A stretch of DNA of 20,000 nt from Prorocentrum cordatum (taxonomy: Eukaryota > Sar > Dinophyceae > Prorocentrales > Prorocentraceae): contig CAUYUJ010005669.1 in NCBI GenBank assembly GCA_963575745.1, forward strand, positions 686,628-706,627, written 5' to 3'. Positions 7,122 through 17,600 of this stretch are shown piece after piece. The translations under genes and the position numbers were made by a program. Positions within the stretch are counted from its first letter, which is position 1. Every line of letters begins with the position of its first letter. The notes below the pieces were generated by a model that searched no databases, was not told where the DNA came from, and worked only from the letters and a program-made list of their open reading frames with translations.

Positions 7122-7309
7122 GCCGTTGCTGGCGCTTCACTCTGGGCCGTTGGTCCAACTGCCCACAGTGCGAGCGCCGGACGATGCAAGCATGTCAGAC
7201 CCGCCCTTTCACCCAGAAGAGGTGCGCGCTACATACTGGCAATGAGGCAGCCACAAGGACGCTCTTCCCTAGGTGGTTGAGCCGTGGTGATGTGGTGCAC
7301 GAGACCGCC

Positions 7310-7925
<616 letters not shown>

Positions 7926-8340
7926 GAGGACGAGGAGGGGAGAGGAAGCGGATGAGGAGAAGGAGGATTAGGAGGACGGATGGTGATGCTGCTGATGAGG
8001 ATGGTGTTGCTGCTGTTGTCGATGATGTTAATGTTGCTGTGAAAGTGTGATCGTGATGCTGGTAATGGTAATGACACCGTGATGACGACGATGCCGACGA
8101 TGGCGAATATGATGCTGTTGATGACGAGAACGATGTTCATGGTGATCGTGATGGTGATGTTGGTGTTGACTGTGACGAGGGCGGTGCTGATGGTGGTGAT
8201 GGATGAGGATGCCTGGTGGCAATGTTGGTGCTGAGGAGGATGAGGGAGGGATAGGGGAGGAAGGAAGGAGGTCAGGGGAGGGAAGAGGAGACGGGGGGAA
8301 GCGGAGGATGGGGGGAGGGGGAGCAAGCCGAGAGCAGGCT
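7926..8340. repeat. Decayed GAT/GTG triplet repeat and purine-rich tract
   Basis: From 7926 to about 8235 the sequence is a degenerate mix of GATG, GTG, GCTGAT and GACGAT triplets, as expected of an old trinucleotide repeat. From about 8236 to 8335 the + strand is nearly all purine (GAGG/GGGA). No gene is supported. Confidence 0.7.
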
Positions 8341-8585
8341 GGGTCGCGGCTGCTGATCTGAGAGGGGGGGAGCTTGCGGATCGCATCCCTCCACTTCCTC
8401 CTCGTCCTTTGCTGTCCACCCTCCCTCTGGGACTAAGCGGTGCTCTCCGCGCCATTCCTCACCCGCCGAGGCCACACCGCCCGAGAGATGTAAACGATGC
8501 CTGGGTGACTGGTGTAATGATCATGTCTGTCCGCTCGGCATGTCCCTCCATGGCCAACGACGGCCAGCGCACGGGATCTCGTTAG
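8341..8585. other. Unassigned non-coding DNA
   Basis: Mixed-composition sequence between the purine tract and the inverted-repeat element. I see no gene or repeat in it. Confidence 0.4.
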
Positions 8586-8796
8586 AGGCCTCCTGGATAA
8601 GATCCGAGTAGCTGGGGTCGGAGCGGAGGATCGCGCCGCATCGCCAATGTATCGGCGATGCATCGCCGACGTTGGCGACGCATCTGCGATGTCGGCGTGG
8701 AGAAAATCAGGCTCCGCATCGAGCCGCATCGCCGATACATCAGCGATGCGGCGTAATCCTCGGGCCCCATCTACTCCGACCCCATCTAGGAGGCCT
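8586..8796. mobile_element. 211-bp inverted-repeat (MITE or foldback-like) element
   Basis: The ends AGGCCTCCT (8586-8594) and AGGAGGCCT (8788-8796) are perfect inverted repeats. The two halves remain inverted homologues well inward, with GAGTAG.TGGGG outer blocks, AGGAT, and CGCCGCATCG...TGTATCGGCGATGC inner blocks (about 8633-8662 against about 8728-8757). The centre (about 8664-8725) has further GCATCG/CGATGC motifs. There is no coding capacity. No convincing target-site duplication is seen, apart from a non-significant AG on both sides. The family is unknown; a non-autonomous DNA transposon is the most economical reading. Confidence 0.65.
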
Positions 8797-9840
8797 AGAC
8801 CCGTCGGGGCCCGAAGCTTTTGACCTCCCAGGAGGGAATCAGCGGCGATCTGGAGTGGGGGGGGGTTGGCCGTCGCTCGAAGCGCCGCCAACATCGCCCA
8901 CGGACCTGCGGCCCCCTTTTCCGTCTTGCAAGCATGATGCAACATTTACACGCGGGACCAGGGAACGCAGAGCATCGAGGCCCCTCCAACTCCAGAGCTT
9001 CCCTGTCTCGCGCGTCCCCACGCTTCCCGTGCAAAGCGTCGCTCCTGACATGGCCCTAAGAGCCCTGTACCCCCGCGTCCCCGACCCCGCCTGCGACCCG
9101 GCTGGATGCTCTTCGCCGATCCTCCGTGCTCCTCCTCCTTTCCCCCCTGGATGTACTACCTGCTGCTCCTCCTCGATGCTCGTCTTCTTCTTCTCCTCGT
9201 CCCGCCTCCCTCCTTTCTGTTCCTCGTCCTCGTCTTCCTCCCGCCCTGCCTCCTGGTCCTTCCTCCTCCCCGACCTCCTCCTGCCTAAGATCGTCCTCCA
9301 AAAGTCCCCCGCGGCCCCCAGCTCGTGGCGTAAGGGGGGATACCATGCCTTGTCGAGAAACCGTCTTCAAGGCAGGCCCGAACCTTGAAGACCGCCCCAA
9401 CAGATCGGTGGACGAGGGGGAGCACGGAGCGAAGAGGAGAAACAGAGGGAGGATGCAGGAGGTGGAGGAGGAGCAACAAGCCCAGGCTCAAACGGGGTGT
9501 ACCAAGGTGTCGTCAAAGTAACCCTAAGTTGTCCTTTGAGCGCCCCCGTGAGACTCGACAGCGTCGGGGACAAGAAACATTTACCAGAAGCGCGGGGGAG
9601 CCCACCCCAGCCACCGCGGACAGGAAACACGCATCTGCCGACGCTCCTTGCGCCGCTCTCTGGCAGCAGCAGGCAGAAAGCAACACGAATCCTTCGGCGA
9701 GGTGCAACCCATCTTCTCGGATATACCTATACGACCACCATTCGGGTGATGAGGAGGTTTGGAGGGTGGGGGGAAAGAACCAACTGCTGGCCAATGGGAT
9801 GGGTGTGATGATGACGACGCTGGTAACGCGCCCTCGAATG
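8797..9840. other. Gene-free region with a CT-rich stretch
   Basis: No ORF here has coding-like composition or a recognisable domain. 9107-9300 on the + strand is strongly pyrimidine-rich with many TCC units. The remainder is mixed sequence without an assignable repeat. Confidence 0.5.
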
Positions 9841-9980
9841 TAATGCCACTAGCGTCTTTCTTCCTATCTCACAACCAATGTCACAATCAACCTCACTATC
9901 GATCTCACTGTATTCTCACTCTCCATCCCATTCGAATGATCTCATCCTCAATCTCGCTATCGACTTCACTATCGGTACCA
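9841..9980 (+). repeat. Degenerate TCACTATCGA-type short repeat
   Basis: Units such as CCTCACTATCGATCTCAC, ATCTCGCTATCGACTTCACT and related CAATC/TCTCAC pieces recur irregularly. This is a decayed short tandem repeat, C+T+A rich and G-poor, unlike its GC-rich flanks. Confidence 0.5.
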
Positions 9981-10072
9981 AGGCGGGACACCCCTGGCCA
10001 CCGCCCGCCCGCCGCCGACAGAACACCGACGGGACACCAACGGGACACCACGGGACACCACGGCGGGACATC
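9981..10072 (+). repeat. Short GGGACACCA tandem repeats
   Basis: GGGACACC occurs at the start of the block and then in consecutive CGGGACACCA units of 10-11 bp at about 10029-10062, ending in a variant CGGGACATCC. This is a minisatellite. No gene is seen. Confidence 0.65.
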
Positions 10073-10476
10073 CGGGGCCACCGCACGCCCATCGGGGGCA
10101 GAGGGGCGGTCCGCTGCATCCGACTCGCCCTAGCGACGGCGGGGTCATTCTTCTCGCGCGCCCACGCAGCTTCGCCTCGCCCGCACGCAAGACACGAAGA
10201 CGAAACCGAAACCGATTTGTCGGGGGCTCTCCGTTCCACTGCGATCTCGCCCCCCAACCTCCGACGAGATCGAGCGGCAGATTTTTTTTTGCCTCCTCCT
10301 CCTCCTCCTCGCCCCTCGCCCTCGTCCTTTTCTCCTCCGTCCTTTTTCATTCTAAATAACTCCTCCCTGTCGCGCCCCGAGGCCGGTCGAAAGGGCGGGG
10401 GCGGGGCGTTTCGCCTGAGACTTCCGTACCATTCATTCATGAGCTTCAAGCTTAAATTCTGGCCAACAGCTTCGTA
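10073..10476. other. Non-coding GC-rich and CT-rich sequence
   Basis: Contains a T8 run at 10282-10289 followed by CCT-rich sequence to about 10345. No recognisable gene, RNA or mobile element. Confidence 0.4.
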
Positions 10477-10890
10477 GATGGAGGACGGGTCGCTTCCAAA
10501 CTGTGGCTCTTACTTTAGCGTCGCGCACCCTCGTTTCATCATTTGCAAGAGCTTCACGGATTGAGGGCGTGCCGTTTCCACTATGTGGCTCTCGCCCTAG
10601 CGCCGCGCACACTCGTCTTAAATAGTTGCAAGGGTTTCACGGATCGAGGGCAGGTGGTTTTCACCATGTGGCTCTCGCCTTAGCGCCGCGCAGACACGTC
10701 TCAACTATTTGCAACAAGTTCACGGATTGAGAGCATGCCGTTTTCAAACTGTGGTTCTCGCCTTAGCGCCGTGCACACTCGTCTTAAATAGTTGCAAGAG
10801 CTTCACGGGTTGAAGGCGGTTGCTTTCCAACATGTGGCTCTCGCCTTAGCGCAGCGCACACTCGTCTTACACAGTTGCAGGAAGTTCGCA
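10477..10890 (+). repeat. Five-copy satellite, about 83-bp unit
   Basis: The landmark GTGGCTCT (GTGGTTCT in copy four) occurs at 10503, 10585, 10668, 10751 and 10834, a regular 82-83 bp step. Each unit also has CTTAGCG(CC)GCGCACACTCGTC-like sequence, then TTGCAA(G) and TTCACGG.TTGAGG. Units are similar but diverged, and AT-richer than the surroundings. Length resembles a long-arm tRNA, but I find no acceptor pairing or proper A and B boxes. Identity unknown. Confidence 0.85.
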
Positions 10891-11180
10891 GGTTCCCATT
10901 GTTAACGTACTAGAAAGGGTGTTTTGTAAGGGCTTAGCAACGCCAGGCAGGGCGCCGCAGTTACGCTGATTCGCGGTGTTGAAGTCAGAGGAACGACGTT
11001 CTGGCACGATTCAGGATCATCAAAGACGCAACAGTAAGGTTGAGTCGTGGCGTTTAGGCTCCGATAGTTTTGTTTTTGCACGCTTCAGGATCTTCAAACG
11101 ATTGTCTCCAAACGGGGCACTTCCTGCAGTGAAACTGAATCCTTGTGGGGGCCCAAGCAAAGGAAACAGAAAAGGAAGGA
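10891..11180. other. Non-coding sequence with one spaced direct repeat
   Basis: TTCAGGATCATCAAA (about 11009) recurs as TTCAGGATCTTCAAA (about 11085), each preceded by GCACG(A/C), about 76 bp apart. No gene is seen. Confidence 0.45.
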
Positions 11181-11640
11181 CACCTCCTACTCCTCGTCCT
11201 CCTCCGCCTCCTCCTCGTCCTCCTCCCTTGCTCCTCCTCCTCCTCCTCCTCCTCCTCCACCTCCCTCCTCCCCCCCTCCTCCTTGTCCTCATCTTCCAGC
11301 GGCCGGCCGCGAGCTGGGCTTGCCAAGCGCTCTGCGTAGGCGAGCTGGCGCAACCGCCCTTGTCGTCGTCGTCGTCGTCGTCCTTCTCCCCTTCCCTTCC
11401 CCCTCCCCCACCCCCGGGCCACCCCCCTCCCTCCTCCTCCTCCTCCTCCTCCTCCTCCTCCTCCTCCTCCTCCTCCTCCTCCTCCTTTTCCCTTTGTCAG
11501 TTTTTTTTGTTTTCTCTCTTTTTTTTTTTCTCTCTCTCTCTCTCTCTCTTTCTTCCCCTCCTCCTCCTCCTCCTCCTCCTCCTCGTCGGCCTCCTCTTCC
11601 CCCTCCTCCCCACCCCCCCTCCTCCTTCCAACTGGCGGGC
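11181..11640. repeat. Polypyrimidine (TCC)n tract
   Basis: Nearly all C/T on the + strand, with (CTC)n blocks at about 11430-11482 and 11560-11583, a short (GTC)n block at about 11361-11380, T-runs and (TC)n at 11515-11550. Open frames across it are low-complexity artefacts. Confidence 0.9.
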
Positions 11641-11705
11641 GCGCGCTCATGCCGCGCAGCTCGGCGCCAAACACGCCAGTCCGCCCATTGGCAACCCCCG
11701 GCGGG

Positions 11706-12073
11706 TGCAGGTTCACCGATCGAGATGTCGATTTCGGTGTCGGCGTCAGCCGTTTACTGAATAGGTCCGTGGATCTAGCTCTTTTTATGTCGGTACACGT
11801 GCCAGGACGTCGTCAACTCCCGACCACCTGCCTGCAACCGTAAATGTATATGGCTCAAGAGAAACTCTTGTACTTCAACGCACTAAGAAAGAATGCCGTA
11901 ATGTGTGTAACTGTGATATATGTGTATTATATATATACAAATATGTATTTCACGAGCTCTCTGGAGCCCGCAAGATGTTGAAACGACCGCCCAGAGGCGG
12001 CTCAATGGGGCCATCGTGAGCACAGGCGGCAGCGGAGCAGTAGGCAATGCATCACATGCGCAAGTCGTTTACA
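11706..12073 (-). repeat. 3' LTR of the copia element (minus orientation)
   Basis: Direct repeat of 16761-17223. Shared blocks include TTCACCGAT.GAGATG, GGCGTCAGCCG, GTCCGTGGATCTAG, CGTCGTCA, GAGCTCTC.GGA.CCCG, ACGACCGCCC...GGCGGCTCAA and GGCAGCGGAGCAGTAGGCAA. On the minus strand the limits read TGT...GCA, fitting the usual TG...CA ends. An AT-rich patch (about 11917-11950, with TATATATA) may hold a TATA box of the minus-strand promoter. The ends were set by where similarity stops and are approximate. Confidence 0.78.
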
Positions 12074-12480
12074 TCTCCAGAACTCTTCGTTGCCTGGGCT
12101 ATCCGCTTCCAGGCTCGAGAGAGGGCTACCCATCCTCCTCACTGCCCAAATGGCGCGTCTTAGCGCAATGCCTTCTGCCACATCTGGCACTGCAGAAGAA
12201 ACGTGTCCCTTGGGCTCCCGTCCAATGGGCTTTCGAAGAACCGCATTGTCGTAACCGCGGCCTCGGCCGCTCAGAAGTAGAAATCTACATCGGTCAAGGG
12301 GCCCGCTGCGTAGCTGATACCGAACATCTTCTTCACCACCGACTGCTGCATCTGGTAGTGTGATCTCATCGGTCTTGAACGCGTCCCGGATGAGGCCGGC
12401 AAGATCTCGCTTGTTCGTCTCGAGTCATGTCAGACCTCTTTCCTTCCGCTTCTTCGAGCTAAGCTGCTCCTCGTCGTCGA

Positions 12481-13300
12481 CTAGGGCCCAGCACCCCCGC
12501 CGCCGATCACGCAGCCGCCGGTGGATTTGCCGTCTGGGAAGTTCGCCCAGGCTGCGTCGCTCCAGCCCGCGATCGCGGGAGTGCCCTTGAACGGCTCGAA
12601 ATTCAGTTGGTAGTTCTGTCCATCCTGATATGGCGAATCATCTTGTTGATGCCAAAGAGCGCCTCGATGGTCGCCGTTGGTCCACTGCGTTGCCGTTGGA
12701 AGATGCGGCACTTCGCTTGGCACCGCGGCGTCGTCCGCGTAGCTGCCCGCCGGATCTCACCCAGAGCTCCTCTCAGTAGGGTCATCTCGCGGTCCGTGAG
12801 CTTTTCCTTGCGCTGCTTTCGGAGATCGCTAGGAATGTTGATCCTTGACGTTGTCGATGGGCTCCTGCTGGAGGAGCGTGATTCGTCCGTCCTGGCCCTG
12901 GCTGTCCGCCAGCCCCGACAGCTTGAACTGTCCCTCTTCCCAGGGGATCCGGCGAAACGCCTTTTGGAGCTGCATCTCCACGTCCATCCAACGATGGCTG
13001 CCACCACCTGATCAGGAAGTCGTCCACGCGCGTGCCGACGATGCTGCAGGCGCCCTTTCGTCGCTGAACACTCAGGCGCACGGATATGGCGCGTATCTCC
13101 GTCCGCCGCGCTGCTCCATCAGCGCGCCCGCGTTCTCGCGCCGCGACTTGGGTGCCTGGCGTAATCCATGTGCTGCCTTCTTTAGGCGCACGAGTGGCCC
13201 GGCAGGTGACCCGAGCGCCTCCGCCAACTCCTCGTTCGCCGCGTTGAATGGTGACGCGCCGCCCGGCACCCCCTAGCCTTGCAAGAGTGCCGCCCTGACG
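12481..13300 (-). pseudogene. copia reverse transcriptase and RNase H remnants, frameshifted
   Basis: Reading the minus strand from high to low coordinates gives RLKKAAHGLRQAPKS (about 13145-13190), the copia RT signature RLKKALYGLKQAP with Y replaced by H. VGTRVDDFLI follows, with VDD at 13019-13027, where the usual Tyr of YVDD is Arg. A different frame gives KAFRRIPWEEGQFKLSG and GRITLLQQEPI. A further frame gives KLTDREMTLLRGALGEIRR (about 12720-12810). The RNase H signature GWSDAAWANFPDGKSTGG lies at about 12510-12567. Each block is in family order, but at least two frame changes separate them, so this is a pseudogene. The Y-to-R change in the catalytic box would also be expected to impair activity. 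Confidence 0.8.
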
Positions 13301-16300
13301 TCGTCCTTCTTGAGCCTCCGGACCTTCTTCTCCTTCTTGAGCCTGTCGGCCGGGCGCCCGGTGCTGTCCCTCATCGTGGCGCATGGCGTTGCCCCTCGTC
13401 GCGCCTGCGTCCTGGGCCGCCCGCGGCGCCTCGGTCTCCGCCCGCGGGAGTTCCTCCGTCTCGTCGGAGGTTCCCGTCTTCAGGAACGAGTCGTCCGACT
13501 CCGCGGTCTCGTCCACTCTCGGGGTCGCGGGTCGCGGCGCGGGTCTCTCCTGGGTGATCTCGCGGAGCTCGAGGTTCCCGTCCGTCGGGCCCACTGGCCC
13601 CTGCAGTTGGTGCTTGCCAAGCGCCTCGTGCTTCGGGGCGCGGGGCATCGCCGGCTCGCGCCTCGCGATCGTTGCTCGCCGTGTACCGGTTGGCATGCGT
13701 CGCCAGATGGTTGGTTGCGTCGCGGCCGCCGCGACATCGCCCGCCAAGGTGCCCGGCGCCCCTCTCGCCGGCAGCCGCGGCCCGCTTCCTGTCCAGGCGT
13801 CCCCCCCTTCGATCGTGCATCATCCTCTCGGAGATCGTCTTTGCTCCGCATGTCGTCCAGCTGCTTGTCGACGCCCTTGCTGGAGAGACAGGTCGCCCGC
13901 CGCTTCCCGTCGGGCGCTTGCTGCCACCGCCTTGCCCGCCTGACTTGAGCTGGCGGCTCGGCGCAGGTGTCTCCGTTGCAGCCGCCGCGGCTGCCCCGGG
14001 CGCCCTGGGCCTTGTCGCGATGGCACTCGGCGAACGCCCTGAATCTGGATTTTTGGCCAGGGCGGCGCGCGCGGCGTTGAGCCCCCCTCCGTTTTAATCT
14101 TCGCGTCTTTCACAAGGGTCCCGGGAGCCTTCGTTTTCTCGAGCGCCCCATCGGACGGTTCCGGCTCGCACGTCGATGCTATAATTTCGATGCCTATCGG
14201 CTCACTGGCTGACTCGTGCCCGGCCCCCTCCCCGTCGGACTCGCCGCGCGTTCCCTCGATGGCGTCGACGTCGCTCGCGCCGTCGACGTCCTCTGGAATC
14301 GCGCGGCTGCGCTCGGAGTGTCGGTCGAGCTGTGGGTCGTGGCGGACTCGCAATAGCTTCCGACCCCTTGAGAATCCAATCCGGTTGCCGATCATCGCAG
14401 GTCCCCCTGGTAGGACGACGTTCAATGCAGTCTCCTTGCTCCCGCTGCGCTCGGCCCCCTCCCCCGCTCTCGCGGATGGCGCGGAATGCCCCCTCCAGTG
14501 GCGTGTCGATGGCTTTCTTGTTGTGCTATCGCCGTGATGCTCCTATTCCGCGACGGCTGGATGCCCGGCCTGCTCGACGTCTTGCGCGCCGAGCGTCCGG
14601 TGCAGGTTCTCGATCTTCTGCCGCGGGTCCTGCATCTCCTGCTTCGTCAGCTTGTTGCCGCGCAAGTCCCTCGTCGTGCGACGCAGAGATGCCGTGTCTA
14701 GACCCACTTCAGCTCGGCGAGCTCGTCGGTCGCAGTCCCGGCGAAACAGGCGATCCCAACGCCGAAATCGATGATGATGGCGTCTGAGCGTCTCGCCGGC
14801 AAATAGCGGTTGTTCTTCGCGTTGAGAGCGCGCCCGGCTACGGGGCCCAGTCGTCTTTCTGCCGTAACTGGTAGGGTCGGCCAACTCGGGCACTTCTCCG
14901 ACGCGCGGTTAGTGAAACCGAAGTTCGGCCGATCTGTCGCATCGACCGTCGCGCTGCCGGCATCATGCCCGCAGCTCTCTGCTTCTTGATCATCTTCTCC
15001 AAAACCTTGGTAGCACCGAAAATTTTCGTCGGACCGCAGTCCGGCGCCGTGCGCCCCTCCGTCTCGTCCTCGAGCCCGGCCAGCGATCGCTCGACGTCGC
15101 CGGCCGTCTCCTCGCGCTGTTCCGCCGCGGGGGGCGCGAGGGCCGGCCCCTCGCACTCGCGGTCCGCCGTCTCGTCCTCCATGGCCAGCTCGACCACGCA
15201 GTCGGGGGCGTCGCCCCGCGCGCTGCTGCGGGGCGACCTTGCTCTTGCGCGCTCACCTTCGCTCTCCTCTTTGCGCCTCGGGCGCTGCGCCTGCCCGTGG
15301 GGGCCGCCGCAGATGAAGCGCGGCCCCGCGCCTGCGTCTCCTGCAGGTCCGCCCCCGCCCTCACCGCGGCCCTTTCCGCGAAAAATCCGCGACTCCGCTC
15401 GGCCGCGCGCAAGAGCGACCCCGGGCAGAAGCGACCTTTGGCGCACGGCATTTTGGGGGCCGCGGGGGGGGCGAGCGCGCAAGGCGCCGCCGTCGCATCG
15501 CGCTCGGCGATCGGGGGGCCCTATTGGGCCCGCGAAAAGGCCACTCTTGCGAAAGGTCACTCTTACGTCTAGTCGGTTTGCTTGATCTCCTTGACGACTG
15601 CCCGCGCCTGCGTCGGCGCTCGCGCCTGGGCCCAGACGCCCTCCTTCGCGTCGGCGACGGCTGCCGGGGCCTCCTCGGCCTAAGTGCGCTCGTCGCCCTC
15701 CAGGCCTTCGAGGTCGATCTCGTCGTCGTCCTCGTCCGTCCCATCGCCCAGGTAGGCCTCGTTGCAGTCCTCGGCGTGCTCTTCGTCGCGCCCCTGCTCC
15801 TCCTCGTCGCCCTCGTCGAAGATGCCGAGAGCGCGTCCGCGTTTGGGGCTGTGGGAGAACATGTCGCGCTTCTTGTTCTTGGCGTCGCGCTCCTTCAAAT
15901 ATACGTCGGCCCATTGGTCGCGTAGTGCCCCCTAGGTGCCACGCAGGTTAAGTGGGTCCTTGGCCGGCGACAGGGCGCCGGCGCGCTCTTGAGCTTTCAG
16001 CCCTGCCCGCTGCAGTAGCAATCATCCTGCCATGACCGACGGGATGAGGGTCTCTTTCGCTTCGGTCGCGACCTCCTTCAGCGCCTTGATATCGATGTTG
16101 CATGTCCGTCCGGCGATCTGCTCCACCAGCTGCCATGTCACCTACTTCCAGTCTGTCCGCCGCTTCCCGATCCCCCTTTCCAACCGCATGCGTCATCTTC
16201 CGCGTTCGCTTCTTCATCGTCGCCTTCTGGAAGGATCGAGTCTCCCCTGATCGACTCGGTCTCTTCGACAGGCCTGGACTTCTTCTCTAATTTGATCGTC

Positions 16301-16740
16301 GCCGCTGGGTCCTTCTTATCTATGCGTCTGACACTGTGGTCCAGTTTGTCGGCCACGATCCTGGCCCTTTAGGCTCAGGCCTTCATTATTTCGTTGTTCT
16401 TCTGCCGCAGCGCGAGGAGGTATTCATTCAGATATTTCGCTGCCTCGGGGATGGGCTCGTCCATCAGCGTCTCGTCGAGGAACTCTAGTAGGATCTTGTG
16501 ATCACCGAGCTGCTCCAGGAGTTCTAGACCTTCCTTTGATCCTTCCTCCACCGCCTTTCATGCTTCACCTGTGCGTGTCGCCGCCATTATCGCCCCGGTC
16601 ACGATGGTTAAAACCAGCCACGTGCCACTTGACTCTCTCTCGATACTCCTGGAAGCGAACTCCGTCCCCTTCCCACGTAGGAGCCTTATTCTTCTCATTC
16701 TCTCTTGAGCCCGTCATGGTGCCAAGTGTGCTGCCAGGAG
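13301..16740 (-). pseudogene. Decayed gag, protease and integrase region of the copia element
   Basis: Several minus-strand frames show fragments with no continuous gene. At about 14700-14930 the peptide has FGFTNRASEK followed downstream by NRYLPARRSDAIIIDFGVG. This resembles the C-terminal half of a retroviral-type aspartic protease of protist copia elements (tentative). A very acidic stretch at about 15690-15820 (EEGDEEEQGRDEEHAEDC; DEDDDEIDLEGLEGDE) probably belongs to gag or its linker. I cannot find an integrase HHCC or DDE signature. Only about 1.2 kb separates the protease-like and RT parts, so integrase may be partly deleted. Confidence 0.45.
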
Positions 16741-16745
16741 CCAAC

Positions 16746-16759
16746 TAGCTCCGGTACTA
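16746..16759 (-). other. Probable primer-binding site (initiator tRNA-Met type)
   Basis: Directly inside the 5' LTR the minus strand reads TAGTACCGGAGC. It agrees at 9 of 12 positions with TGGTATCAGAGC, the iMet-complementary site of copia elements, and all three differences are transitions. The position, 1-2 nt from the LTR end, is also as expected. Confidence 0.5.
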
Positions 16760-16760
16760 A

Positions 16761-17223
16761 TGCGGTTTCACCGATAGAGATGGCAGTTCGGCGTCAGCCG
16801 TGTAATGAACACGTCCGTGGATCTAGATCGTTTTCTTGCCAGCACGCATCCTGGGGCGTCGTCAGCATGGAATCGTACAGAATCTGGCTCCAGAGTCGTG
16901 TCAGCTGAATTGGACAGAATGTCGTCATATGTGCAAGTCTGACATGTGTGTATATGTCTCGTGGGAGCTCTCCGGAACCCGCCGGGTTTTCAAACGACCG
17001 CCCGAAGGCGGCTCAAGGGGCCCCTCTACAGGATGTAAACACTGCATAAACATAAGCTTCTGGCGCTCTGCGCGGAGCGCCAAAAACTAAGATATATGCA
17101 GTTTTTTTGTTTTCGCTTTCATGCTTTCGTTAAACATCGCAAGTCTTACTCTGATTAAATTTTCGCGAGCACAAGCGGCAGCGGAGCAGTAGGCAACGCA
17201 CCACATGCGCAAATGGGGTTACA
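16761..17223 (-). repeat. 5' LTR of the copia element, with an internal insertion
   Basis: Homologue of 11706-12073. It carries an additional block of roughly 140 bp (about 17024-17164) absent from the other LTR. The block lies between GGCGGCTCAAGGGGCC and GCGAGCACAAGCGGCAG. The downstream end reads ATGCGCAAATGGGGTTACA. Confidence 0.75.
17061..17082. other. Perfect 8-bp hairpin within the LTR insertion
   Basis: TGGCGCTC (17061-17068) and GAGCGCCA (17075-17082) are perfect inverted repeats around TGCGCG, followed by an A-run. It lies inside the block unique to the 5' LTR. Its function is unknown. Confidence 0.6.
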
Positions 17224-17229
17224 AGGGAG

Positions 17230-17322
17230 GGGCAGCCGTCGTGGCCGTTGTCGTCGTCGTCGCCGCCTCCGTCGTCGTCGTCGTGCTCGCCGTCGTCGTC
17301 GTCCTCGTCGTCGTCGTCGCCA

Positions 17323-17365
<43 letters not shown>

Positions 17366-17405
17366 GCTCGTGGTCGTCGTCGTCGTGCTCGCCGTCGTCG
17401 TCGTC

Positions 17406-17437
<32 letters not shown>

Positions 17438-17600
17438 TCGTCGTTCGTCGTCGTCGTGCTCGTCGTCGTCGTCGCCGTCGCCGTCGTCGTGGGGCGTCGT
17501 CGCCGTCGTCGTCGTCGTCGTCCTCGTCGCCGTCGTCTTTGCGTCGTCGTTGTCGTCGTCGTTGCGTCGTCGTTGTCGTCGTCGTTGCGTCGTGGTCTTG
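17230..17600. repeat. (GTC)n / (GAC)n GC-rich trinucleotide tract
   Basis: Mainly GTC units with CTC, GCC and GTG interruptions and phase changes near 17440 (GTTCGTCGTTCG), ending in repeated TCGTCGTTG units of about 17540-17600. The long poly-Val, Arg and Ser frames are artefacts. Confidence 0.93.

Larger units (their letters stand above)
6757..7215 (+). repeat. Degenerate tandem repeat, about 172-bp unit, each full unit carrying one capped hairpin
   Basis: The segments 6757-6840, 6863-6950 and 7034-7122 align with one another. All contain CTTGCCATC- or CCTGCCATC-like starts, GGCCT.G.TGGCGGT and a hairpin cap followed by CGTGT. The interval after the second cap also aligns with that after the third. 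The motif GTCAGACCCGCCCTT at 7022-7036 recurs at 7194-7208, about 172 bp apart, marking a truncated fourth unit. Cap spacing is 110 bp (first to second, shortened) and 171 bp (second to third). The array lies directly after the Cys-rich ORF and ends before the (TAG)n tract. Confidence 0.7.
11706..17223 (-). mobile_element. Old, decayed Ty1/copia LTR retrotransposon
   Basis: Two diverged LTRs (11706-12073 and 16761-17223) in direct orientation flank about 4.7 kb containing minus-strand RT and RNase H remains near the 3' LTR, the order expected for copia (gag-PR-INT-RT-RH). The LTRs are much diverged, the coding region is broken by frameshifts and stops, and no clear 5-bp target duplication remains (GCGGG left, AGGGA right). 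The element is therefore old and cannot be autonomous. The region on the + strand has no gene. Confidence 0.82.

Noticed and set aside
10477-10890. Tandem tRNA-like genes suggested by an 83-nt unit
   Set aside because: No acceptor stem, anticodon arm or convincing A and B boxes can be drawn from a unit.
11838-11860. Possible relic of the dinoflagellate spliced leader (CCGTA...GGCTCAAG)
   Set aside because: Both ends match but the middle does not and the length is off by one. It lies in an LTR in the opposite orientation, and the other LTR lacks it.
13279-15925. Several + strand ORFs of 90-210 codons
   Set aside because: They lie antisense to the decayed copia element, whose RT, RNase H and protease-like remains read on the minus strand; they have no recognisable domain.
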